The position numbers and the translations under genes are program-made. This document shows positions 36,245-46,799 of a DNA stretch of 64,000 bases, one piece after another. Origin of the DNA: Cryptomeria japonica (Eukaryota > Streptophyta > Pinopsida > Cupressales > Cupressaceae); assembly GCF_030272615.1 (NCBI RefSeq), contig NC_081408.1:337310793-337374792 (forward strand). The letters run 5' to 3'. The stretch's first letter is position 1. Each line of letters starts with the position of its first letter. The notes below the pieces were generated by a model. It was not told where the DNA came from and ran no database searches. It saw nothing but the letters and a program-made list of their open reading frames with translations.

Positions 36245-39200
36245 TTACCTTTCTATCATACCTAAACCCTTTCTGAAGTGATCAACCTTCACTCTGGAAA
36301 GTGGTTTGGTCATAATATCTACAGTCTGATCTCCTGTACACACATATTCTAACTTTATCACATTCTTGTCAACCATATCTCGTACATAGTGATATGGAAT
36401 CTCAATATGTTTGGACCTGTCATGAAATACTGGATTTACAGAAATTTTTATACAGCTTTGATTATCACATTGAATGACTGTAGGTTTCATAGGTTCTCCA
36501 AATAATCCCACGAGCAATTTCCTTAGCCATACTGCTTCTCGGGCAGCCATTGAAGCTGCAATATATTCAGCCTCTGTGGAACTCTGAGCTACTGAAGATT
36601 GTTTTCTGCTGATCCAGGATATCATGGCTGACCCTAAACTGAAGCATCACCCTGAAGTGCTCTTTCTGTCAGTCACACTACCAGCCCAATCTGAATCTGT
36701 AAATCCGTGTAGATCTATGTCAACCTTTTCATATTTAAGACCAAGCTTTAGGGTACCTTGTAGATATCTCATTATATGCTTTACTGCAACCAGGTGTATC
36801 TCCTTAGGTTCACACATGAACTGACTTAAGGCATTAACAACATAGCAGATATCTGGCCTTGTATTTACTAAATACATCAGGGACCCAATCATCTACTTGT
36901 ATTGAGTGGGGTCAGTAGGTCTTGATTCTGCTGCTGCTTCTTTAAGTTTATGGAAGTTGGTTTCCATAGGAGAGGTCATGGGTCTGCAGTTTAGCATTCC
37001 AAATCTTGTCAATATGTCCAAGGTGTACTTCCCTTGGTTTAGTACAATATTATCAGAATTCTGCCATACTTCCAATCCTAGGAAGTAATGAAGAAGCCCC
37101 AAGTCTTTCATATCAAATTCTGTGGATAGATCTTTCTTGCATTGATCTATTAGGTGATCATCTCCTGTAATTAATAAGTCATCAACATATAAAATTAATA
37201 TTAACATATCACCTTTATTTCTTTTGAGGTAGAGATTAGGATCTGCATCATTCTTAGAGAAACCCGGCTTTGAGAGATAGGTGTCAATTCTTTCATACCA
37301 AACTCTGGGAGCCTGTTTGAGCCCATAAAGAGCTTTCTTGAGTCTACACACATGAGACTTTGCATCATGAATTTCAAACCCTTCAGGTTGCTCTAAGTAG
37401 ACTTCTTCCACGATCTCACCATTTAGGAATGCTATCTTAACATCCATTTGATGTACCTTCCACCCCTTTGCTGTTGCAATGGCTAGGACAGCTCTTACTG
37501 ATGTGTACCTGGCAACAGGTGCAAATGTTTCTTCGTAATCTATTCCTTCCTTCTGTGAGAACCCTCTAGCTACAAATCTGGCCTTGTGTTTTTCAATACT
37601 GCCATCTGCAGCATGCTTGATTTTAAACAACCATTTAGAAGACACGACAGACTTCTTGGTTGGCCTAGGAACAATCTCCCAAACATCATTCTTCATAATG
37701 GACTGATATTCTTCGGTCATGGCATCTATCCATACTTGATGTTTGAGTGAATCTGAAACATTGTTAGGTTCAGCTTTAGAGAGATCATTCATAAGTGCAA
37801 CATAGTTGATGAATTTATTAGGCCTCTTGCTTTCCCTGAAGGTTCCTGAAGGAGCAGCGAACTTCTGAGCTTCTGCTATAGTTTTGGTGGCCCATAGTGG
37901 TCTTTTCTTGCGATTATCTATAGGTGGGTCTTGTGTTTCACTTATAGTTTCCTCAAAATACTCCCTCTGAAGCTCAGGAGTAGGTTCTTCTTCTAGGTTA
38001 GGAGTAGGATTATGAATTTCAGGTTCTATTGTATTTTGGGCCCTTTTGAAGGCTAAATCTTCTTCAAAGATTACATCCCTACTGAGTTCAATATTTCTCT
38101 GCCCTTGTACATAGATTCTGTAGGCTTTAGAAGTTTCATTGTATCCTATAAGTATTCCCCTTTTTCCAGAGGGTTCTAGTTTTAGTCTTTTCTCTTTAGG
38201 TACATGAATATAGACCGGACACCCAAATATCCTAAGATAGCTGATATCTGGTTTTGTCTTGGTAAAGACTTCCTCAGGAGTTTTATCTTCAAGGTGTGAA
38301 TGAGGACATCTATTTTGTATATACACAGTAGTGTTAGTTGCTTTTGCCCAAAGGTTCAAGTTTAGATTTTGATCTAGTATCATGGCTTTGGCAGCTTCTA
38401 CTATGGTCCTATTTTTCCTTTCAGCTACTCCATTTTGTTGTGGATTATAAGGTATTGTCAACTCCCTCTTAATCCCAAAATTTCTACAAAAGTCTTTAAA
38501 TAGTCCTGATGTGTATTCCCCCCCATTGTCAGTTCTTAAGGTTTTAATTTTGTTTTCAGAGAGATTTTCTGTTAATGTTTTAAACTCTTTGAACCTACTT
38601 AGGATCTCTTCTGATTCTTTACATTTCAAAAAGTAGATCCACGTCTTCCTAGAGTTGTCATCAACAAAAATTACATAGTACAAAAATCCCCCTAGTGAGG
38701 GTACGGACATAGGTCCACAAACATCAGAATGAATTAACTCCAAAACTTTGCTAGTTTTCCTAGTACTATTCTGAAATGCATTTTTGGTATTTTTACCTAA
38801 GGCACACCCTTTGCATGCCTCTGAATGATACTGCTTCAACTTAGGTAGACCTGTGACAAGGTTTCCCATGGTTGACAAAGCTCTATAATTCAGATGGCCT
38901 AATCTCCTGTGCCATACTTCATTTGCATTAGTTGCTTCATGGATCAATGCTAGATTGGGCTCTGTACATAGCTCATACAAATAGCCTTGTCTTCGACCAA
39001 TGACCTTAGCGTCTTTGATGGAGGATCTCTTTGGCCAAGCCAACACCTTGTTTTCCATGAAGGTCACTCTGTATCCTTGATCTTCTAGTGCTGATATGGA
39101 GATTAGATTTCTTTTGATGCCTGGAACATATAGTACTTCTTCAAGTCATAGTGACATGCCTGCCTTTAGTTTGATGGTGCAGGTTCCAATTCCTCTGACT

Positions 39201-40186
39201 GGATGTGAAGAATCATCTCCGATGGTTACTTCCTCATCATCTTTCTGTATCATGGAGTCTAGTATTTCTCTAAAGCCGGTGATGTGTCTGGATGAACCAC
39301 TGTCGATCACCCATGAGTTAGATTTGTTTGAAGTATGGCTTGTAAGTGCTGAGTAGAGGACATAGTTCTCGGAGTCATTTTCTTTTCTAGATTTCTTCAC
39401 TTTTGCAAATGTGGCTTGCTTCCCTTTCTCCGGACAGTTTGCAACATAGTGTTTGAATTTGTCACACCTATAACATTGAACATGTGATAGGTCTTTCTTA
39501 GAAGTGTTCTTGCCTTGTTTAGCTTTTCTTTTCCTAAATTGCTTCTTTTTCTAATTCTTATTGATGTTTGTATTTAGGACTTGCAAGTCTTCATCTATAT
39601 TCTTTTGTTTTATTCCTACCTTGTTCAATCGGGATTCTTCTTGTAGAAAGTCATCTCTTAGTCTTTCAAACTTAGGATATTTGGACCTTGCACTGATGCC
39701 TTGGACGAATGTGCTCCATCCACTAGGCAACCCATCTAAAGCAATGAGTGTTAGTTCTTTGCCTCGGATCTCGTAGTCCAAAGTTACAAGTTCATCTTTT
39801 AGAACTGATATCTGCATGAAGTAGGCGTTGATTGTCTCCCCTTTGTTCATGGTGATATGATTTATTTCTCGTTTTAGTGCTAGAGTACGACTTGCATTTG
39901 ATATCTCAAATGTCCTTTCAAGTGCCTTGAGCATTTTATAAGCCATCTCCTGCTTTTTAATGATGGGCATTATATTATTTCTTACCCCATCCACTATTAT
40001 TTTAATAGCCTTATCATTTCCCTCGATCCATGTGGATTTCTCGGTTTCATCTTCTGGTTGTGCACTTTCAGTTTGGACATATGAATCAACTTTGTTTTCT
40101 CTTAAAATCATTTTGATTCTAAACTTCCAAGCTGAAAAATCTTCGCTACCTCCGAGTCTATCTCCGAATCTGATAGCGTTGGCCAT
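36245..40186 (-). pseudogene. copia2 Gag-Pol polyprotein, one frame with four stops
   Basis: A single 1,314-codon frame. Gag (40186-39551) is of the UBN2 type (FGDRLGGSEDFSAWKFR, LDGLPSGWSTFVQG). A CCHC knuckle CYRCDKFKHYVANC follows, then protease WVIDSGSSRHITG. Integrase has a GAG-pre-integrase HRRLGHLNYRAL, CKGCALGK, ELIHSDVCGP, LRTDNGGEY and GVAERKNRT. RT has [28 protein letters not shown] and LILYVDDLLITGDD. RNase H has FTDSDWAGSVTDRKSTSG, AEYIAAS, IQCDNQSCIKI and HIEIPYHYVRDMV. Stops fall near 39551 (TAG), 39146 (TGA), 36893 (TAG) and 36645 (TGA). Each is one substitution from a sense codon, and there are no frameshifts. All catalytic residues are still present. Confidence 0.93.
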
Positions 40187-40258
40187 TATGGAAATCTGAT
40201 GTAGTTTGTAACTTAGTCCTTGAATTTTATCAAAATTGAATAGCCTTAGGTTCGATTA

Positions 40259-40275
40259 CCTTGGCTCTGATACCA
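40259..40275 (-). other. Primer-binding site of copia2 (initiator Met tRNA)
   Basis: TGGTATCAGAGCCAAGG on the minus strand starts at the first base after the 5' LTR, complementary to the 3' end of plant initiator methionine tRNA. Confidence 0.95.
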
Positions 40276-40947
40276 TGTAAAGTTATTTCAATTTTAATTA
40301 AAGAACAAGTTATGAACTATGAATGCTATATATGGATATGAGGAATTATGTCAATGTCTAATAAATCTGATTTTTATCTGCAGGTATGAAGGAGAGAGAT
40401 CATTTAATATTTTTCTATGTCTTCTCCAAATGAATTCAATTGCCATATATATTATTTAGGTAACTGGTCAATTGGTGTATTGACCAGTCATGCCTTTTAG
40501 GCATGACCAATCAATGCACCCATTGATCGGTGCCTTTACAATTATACCATTAACACAATGCTAATTATCGGTTCAAAAACCCCCGATAGCATATTGTAAT
40601 ATCATAATATAATGACTGATCAATTTAATGAATCAGTTCATAAAAACACCGATGATTAAAAGTGCACAATGAATATAATCCAACCGGTGCATTTGTTAAC
40701 CAATGTTAATGCCAAATGAAGCGGTGTATTCATTAAACCCGATAACAAATATGCTCGATATAATTAAGCCCAATAACAGATGTGAATCAGTGCCAATGTT
40801 TATGCATCTGATAGCAAGTATGTATCGGCGAATTTAACCCGATAACTTATAGCATTTAATATAAATCAGACATGAAGCATGTAGATAAATAACAGAACAA
40901 GGAAGGTTAGGAAGATCTTATCTTGCATAAGCTACCATGCATTAACA
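40276..40947 (-). repeat. 5' LTR of copia2
   Basis: 672 bp, same length as the 3' LTR with no indels. TGTTAATGC to CTTTACA on the minus strand. Confidence 0.93.
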
Positions 40948-42415
40948 CTCATGAACGATTGGAGATATCTACCACTGTCCTAGGCTTGATTGGCTACTCT
41001 ATAAACTTTGCATTTCTTGATAAGATCCAATGGTAATCTAGAATGCATCTTTCTTTTCACCTCCACATCATCTTGAACATTCATCCAGAAATCCTCTACT
41101 TGAAACTCATGTTTGTACTTCTTCCCAACTGTCTCTTCCATATGACCATGAGGATCAAAATTCTCTCTTGAGGCAAAGGATGTGAATGAATATAGAGATA
41201 ATTCCTTTTCTGCATCTTCTGCGGCTTGAGAATTAGGACACACTTCAATTGAATTTCCCAATAAAATAGGTACGAGGATACCATTTCCATGCTTATGTCT
41301 TGATGCTTTAGTATAAGCTACCAACAATCTAGTCACTTCAAGTAATACTATTTTGTCTATAGGATACCTTGGCAACATATAGGGAGGTGAAGGACATCCA
41401 TGGACACTGATGTAGGTGAATTTTGGAAATTGAATGAACCATGCACCATGTTTCTTCACAAGCTCCTATGCCTCTGAAGACAATCGATGGTGAATCCCTC
41501 CTTGCAAAGTCCTAGTGATATACATTGTGAAGGTGTCATTGACTATCTTGTAGTCATTCTTAGGCGGATGATGTAGTTGAACATAAAAATCACATGCTCT
41601 TATCTCTCATGTCCCTCTCCCAACAATGCCTCTATGTGGTAGCCCTGCATACTCAAAACTTCTGACTAAGGAATATATAAAATATGAACTCATGTGGAAT
41701 GACTTAGTAGGGACTAGCCTCCTCAACTGCACGTCTAGGTTGTTGCTAATGATTCTAGCCCAATTGAGCATTCCTTTTCCTTGGATGATCACTTGAATAA
41801 AGAAGAACATCCACTTCTCGAAGAAGAAAGCTTGAGAGGCACCTATAACCCGATTGAGCATGGTTATCAAGTCCCTGAATTCCTCTTGGAAATAAATTCT
41901 ATGTGGCATATTAGGTATCTTGTTCAAGCGAGGCCTACTCTTGAGTATTCAATTCTTATTGATGAAGTTCAGACAGGTATCAGGATCATCTTCGTAGATA
42001 GACCTAGCTAGCTCCTTCCAAGCTCTTATAAATTATCTCTCAGCTTCGAGAGATGAAAGGCTTCACTAATAGCTTCTTCTGAAAGATAGGCTAAGACAGT
42101 TCCATCCTCGGCTATGATTGTCCTTGAATGTGAATCATAGTGTCGGGCACATTCAATCATCAGCTCCTGGCATTTGACTACGGGAGGGAAGCCTGCAGCT
42201 TTGATTATGCCACTCTCAATTATCTTCCTGGCTTTGGGTGATGGCTTGCCGATGTAGGGTGCTTCTTGAAACTTCTTCACATTAAAGTTCCCTAAATTGG
42301 TGTCTCTGATATTGCTCCATTTCGACATGATCCTATTCTCCGAATCATCATTCTTTTGATCTTCTTTGATGAGAGCATGTCGGGTAGCAGATCCACTCGC
42401 CTTTGGGGTCGCCAT

Positions 42416-43332
42416 TTTCTACCTATAAAAAGAGTCTTAAGTTAGGTTTAAGCATGGAATCTTAGCTAGGTGATTTGAGATTCCTTAAAAGATAGAACTT
42501 TAAAATTAATAAATTTCCAAACTAGGCATCACCTAGAAATTAAACTAGATATAGAAGACATAACCTTAAGAAAATTTAAAAAATGGAAACTTCGATCAGA
42601 TCTTCAATACCTTGCCTAAAAAATCAGATTAAACACCTTACCTTCGATTTTCACTTATTAATCTGAAAAAGATGGATTAAAAAAATGAAGATTTTTGCTA
42701 GATGAAAGGTCTTTGATCTGCACTTCAAGTTCGCCCTTGATGATTTAGCCTTTACTTAGCCTTTAATAAGCCCTCATGGATTAGAAATTCGCCTTCCTTT
42801 TTGCAATCAACTCTGCTATTTCTGCTCTCTAAAATTCGCTTTAAGACAGACACAAATGAATGAATGATTAAACTTCACAAATCTCCTCCCCTTTATATGG
42901 CGACTTCCTAATTTCCTCAAGAGGCTGACCTCTTGGACGAACAAATAAAATTTAAAAAATCACCTTCAAGGTGGCCGACCTAGCCATAAGATTTAAAAAA
43001 TATATAATTGGGTGGCAAAGGATAATTTTTTTAATTTTAAGACTTAAAAAATCAATTTACCCATTTGATAAGTGTCTAATTTAGGCCGATTTGCATTACT
43101 TACCCAAATGAGGTTTGATTAGCAATTAATGAGAGGGAAAATGTGTCTTGAATATGGCTTAATTTGCGAATTTCTCAAGAGGGTATAGGAAAGCCTAGAA
43201 GATATTGATGGTTTTTTTAATGTTTTCCATTTTCTCCATTTTTGTTATTATTCCAGCATCTTGATCCTTCTTATAATGGTTTCGCCATCATGAGTTTTTC
43301 CTTTGATTATGGTGAAAAAAGAGGATCTCTAA
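42416..43332. other. Upstream region of the unrecognised gene
   Basis: No reading frame. On the minus strand GCCATATAAAGGGG (about 42889-42902) is a good TATA-box candidate, about 480 bp upstream of the first ATG at 42415; an intron or leader could lie between. The palindrome array starts at its right edge. Confidence 0.45.
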
Positions 43333-46071
43333 GGACTTCACCATGGACCCTTTGGAAGGGTTGGGAGCGATTTCCATAATTAGGTCTCAATTGTCTCACT
43401 TCTTCACTCCGAAGTGCTCTTCAAGGTAAGCATATTCTAGTCTTAGCTCTTCCAAAGCCTAGGGATTCATTTTTTAGCTTCCATCATGGGTGAATTAGGT
43501 GATCATGAGAATTTCGCTCTGGACCCTTTGGAAGGGTCAAGAGCGAAATTCATGCCTTAGCTCAAAATTCTTACTTCTTGAACTCAAAGCCTACTCAAAT
43601 GCAAGCTTGTGGCAATCTTCAAGTCTAATCCACCTTCATCACTCTCCTGGCTTAACACAAACTTGAAAGAAACATGATATTTTGTGAATTTCGCTTTGGA
43701 CCCTTTGAAAGGGTCAGGAGCGAAATTCAAGTTTTAGACTTGATATTTCATTACCTTCACTTCAATCCATCTTGCAAGGCGAAAATATATCACTCTTCCT
43801 CCAATCATGCGATAGGGATCAAATTTTTGGCTTCACTCAAGGAGAAAATAGGTGGTTTAAAGAATTTTGCTCTAGACCCTTTGGAAGGGTCAGAAGCGAA
43901 ATTCATTTCTTGCTTGTCTTCTCTTACTTAGCTCCATTCTTCTCACCTTGTTTCCCCTTGACTCCCCCATTTGGATCCATCTCTCAACCTCACAACATTT
44001 GCTTGACTCCCAAAAGGCCTAAAAGGGAAAATTCGCTCAAAACCATGGCCAGAGACAGGACCTATCTAGGATTTCGCTCTGGACCCTTTGGAAGGGTCAG
44101 GAGCAAAATCCTTGTCCTAGCCTAAAATGTTCATTTTTGGTGGCCAAAATCCATTCAAGGGCAATCCTAGGGGCATCTCCCAACTTCTCTCACCTTGGTC
44201 TAGGCTTGTCTTGGCACAAATTTTGGAAGATAGGATAGGTTTTAGGATTTTTGCTCTGGACCCTTTGGAAGGGTCAAGAGAGAAATCCTTGTTTATGAGC
44301 TTATTCCTTCATTCTTCCAATTCAACACACTTTAAAGGTCAAGGAAATTTTACTCCATTCTTTTCTAAGCCATAAAAACCAAAAGTTTGACTTATTTTGA
44401 AAGGAAAATAGGTGATCTTAGGAATTTCGCTCTCGACCCTTTGGAAGGGTCAAGAGCGAAATCCTAGTTTTTACTCAATTCCTTCAAATTTGTTGATTAC
44501 TAACAAGTCAAATTCATGCCTAAGGACATATCCAATCTTAATTCATCCTAACCCACACTTGACTTGGCACAAAACTGAGAGAAAAGAGTGGTTTTGTGAA
44601 ATTTCGCTCTGGACCCTTTGGAAGGGTCAGGAGCGAAATTCCACCTCTAGGATTGACTCTTCATCTTTTCAACTCCAATATTCTCTGGAAGGAAAAAATA
44701 CATCACTCTTCACCCAACGAAAAAGGTTTGTAGCCTAAGCAAGGGAGCAAATGAGGTTTATAAAGAATTTCGCTTTGGACCCTTTGGAAGGGTTGAGAGC
44801 GAAATTCATCCTTAAGGAAAAATCTTCATCTTTTAATGCCTTAAATCATCTCCCAAGGCAAGAACATACCAATTCACCTTCCCACATGCCTTAGAGACCA
44901 ACACTTGGCCAAAACAAGGAAGGAAATGAGAGTTATGGGAATTTTCGCTCTAGACCCTTTGGAAGGGTTAGGAGCGAAATCCTCATTCTTGGCTTGATTT
45001 TCTACTTCATTCCTTCAATTCTTCCTCAAACCTAATCCATTCAACTTCCTTCCATCCTAATCAAGGCAATCCACCATCAAACTAGCTCCAAACAAGGCCA
45101 ACCTAGGGCTTAAAGCAAAAAAGAAGGTCAAATGGAGGATTTCGCTCTGGACCCTTTGGAAGGGTCAGAAGCAAAATTCTCCTTCCAGGTTGATTTCCAT
45201 CATTTTATTGCTTCAAACCTTCTCTCCAAGGAAAATATGCATCCAAGTCCTTCAAATAATTCCTTAGAAGCTCCAAACTTGGTCAAGTTAAAGAGCAAAA
45301 CGGAGAAAAAATGAATTTCGCTCTGGACCCTTTGGAAGGGTCAGCAGCGAAATTTTCCTTCTAGGCTCATTTTCACTTTTTTCCTCCTTTCTTTGGCTTG
45401 GATATAACTCATTATGCTTCTCCTAATCATCCTCCAGTCCAAGTTAGCATTCACTTCAAGGTTTTGTGAAGAAAAAAGGGGTCTTGTATGAATTTCGCTC
45501 TGGACCCTTTGGAAGGGTCGGGAGCAAAATTCTTGCCTTGGTCAAAAATCTTCTATTCCTTTACATTCTATTACTACAAAAGGAAAAGACACATCATTCT
45601 CCTTCCAACTATGCCCAAGGAACAAGGTTTTAGTGCAAACAAGGAGGAAAAAGGTCTCTTCCAAGAATTTCACTCTGGACCCTTTGGAAGGGTCAGGAGC
45701 CAAATTCTAGTTTTTGCTTGGTTTCCTTCCCTTTTTATCCAATCCATCTTCAAAATTTGGTCAAATTTTCTCTTATCTCGCCTCATCCATGTCTATTTGC
45801 CATCCCCTTGGCTCCAAGAGCTTCATTTTTTATGGCCAAGGCTAAAATTAAGGGTCAAGAAGGATTTCGCTCTGGACCCTTTGGAAGGGTTAGGAGTGAA
45901 ATTCACCCTTAGGCCAGGATTCTGACTTCATTTTTCTCGTTTCCTCATTCAAACAAGTGTTTTTACCTTCCTTGAAGCCTAGGAATAGGCTAGCTTAGAG
46001 TTTGGGTTAGGATGGAGTGTCTTGTGGAGGAATTCGCTCTAGACCCTTTGGAAGGGTCAGGAGCGAAATTC
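43333..46071. repeat. Array of 16 conserved ~43-bp palindromes with a 176-bp period and diverged spacers
   Basis: Consensus left arm GAATTTCGCTCTGGACCCTT, centre TGG, right arm AAGGGTC(A)(A/G)GAGCGAAATTC: a near-perfect inverted repeat with one or two mismatches. The GGACCC core starts at 43345, 43521, 43698, 43874, 44081, 44258, 44434, 44611, 44777, 44952, 45149, 45325, 45502, 45677, 45874 and 46041. Intervals: 176, 177, 176, 207, 177, 176, 177, 166, 175, 197, 176, 177, 175, 197, 167. Spacers of about 125-165 bp are strongly diverged but alignable in parts (AAGGAAAA..ACATC, CTTCCA..CATGCC, CAAGGA.GAAAATG before each palindrome). The array is therefore an old tandem satellite in which only the palindrome has been kept. 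It lies between the unrecognised gene and the LINE. Confidence 0.93.
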
Positions 46072-46799
46072 TAGCCTTGCCATGATTTCCTCTAAGACTG
46101 ACCTGACTTTACCTCCAGACTCATCCCTTGATGCAAAACTTATCCATTTCCTTGTCAATTCGTTCAACAATTCTTAAAATCACCTCATGAATCCTCACTT
46201 TGCCATTGGCTCTGTTTAATCGACTCTGACTCAACAGAAGACAAGACTTTGACTCGAAAACCAACAACCCTAACCTATCTCAACTTACGACCTTTATCCC
46301 TTTTGTACAATTTATCCATTTTCACAATTTCCTGAAAGGCAAGATCCTTCTAAGATAACACTAGGGTTCAAGGCAGACAACATATGACTTCCCCAAGCCC
46401 AGGTTAAATTTAGTTCTGAAAGAAAACCTGGATGAGCTTTTCGAAGGAAACCCTAATCTACCCAGCCCAGGCGACCACTAACTCACTCAAAACACCTAGC
46501 AAGAAGAGAAAAAACCTATCTAAGGGAAAGAAAAACCCAAGAAAAAAGAGGGGGTCCCCATCCTGATGGGGCGATGTGTGAAATGGTCACAACAAGTTGA
46601 AAGCTGATAAACTGATTGATAAGCTCCTGGAGAAAGGTAAAGTATTTTGACCGAGGGAGAAGGCCCTTCCAAAGATGCAGAGGAGAAACTGTGTAAGTCC
46701 TCAAACATCCTCCCCTATAGTATCTCATTTTAAGATAAAACCATTAATTCGAATAGGGAATTTTTTAGTAAGAATGCTTTATTCATTAAATGGGGTGGA
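46072..46799. other. Region between the array and LINE1 ORF1; probable LINE 5' leader
   Basis: No clear reading frame. The stretch GGTCCCCATCCTGATGGGGCG (46552-46572) contains a small CCCCATC.TGATGGGG hairpin. The 5' end of LINE1 probably lies in here, but no boundary or target duplication could be fixed. Confidence 0.4.

Larger units (their letters stand above)
34746..40947 (-). mobile_element. copia2: complete minus-strand Ty1/copia element
   Basis: 6202 bp with two 672-bp LTRs (34746-35417 and 40276-40947), a 5-bp target duplication CTCAT (34741-34745 and 40948-40952), a perfect initiator-Met primer-binding site and a polypurine tract. One long Gag-Pol frame is interrupted only by stop codons. 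LTRs differ at about 15 positions by eye (about 2%). It is structurally complete but not coding-competent. Confidence 0.95.
33016..42415 (-). pseudogene. Unrecognised long gene, split by copia2 and gypsy2
   Basis: Minus-strand pieces flank copia2. Right part: 42415-42026 (start MATPKASGSATRHALI; KWSNIRDTNLGNFNVKKF; VKCQELMIECARHYDSHS; EDGTVLAYLSEEAISEAFHL), 41927-41607, 41459-40980 (FPKFTYISVHGCPSPPYM; VLLEVTRLLVAYTK). Left part: 34740-34620 (KIDWNEQKDVDLRALMDP, then CLNCTRRWVD), 34557-33796 (basic/acidic low-complexity, then EEYDLETFDLGPLTFEQAM) and 33778-33016 (SWIDESYKVAIEFVTRMM; TRCSRVEGTIHPIQDK). Without copia2 it spans about 3.2 kb, roughly 1,060 codons, with several stops and frameshifts. 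The 3' end was cut by gypsy2. I find no transposase, RT or PMD motif. A TATA-like site lies about 480 bp upstream, and the palindrome array begins 0.9 kb upstream. Either a host gene family or an element-borne ORF. Confidence 0.6.

Noticed and set aside
43509-43551. TTTCGCTC in the palindrome arms as an E2F site
   Set aside because: The E2F core needs a GCGC or GCGG-type centre; the match is only partial and not specific enough to call.
43674-45925. Several overlapping plus-strand frames in the palindrome array that repeat peptides like LDPLEGS and GPFGRVRS
   Set aside because: They come from translating the same palindrome in different frames. The spacing (176-177) is not a multiple of three, so no continuous repeat protein is possible, and the spacers are not coding.
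43333-46071. CRISPR array
   Set aside because: Plant nuclear context, spacers are 125-165 bp and related to each other, and no cas genes are present.
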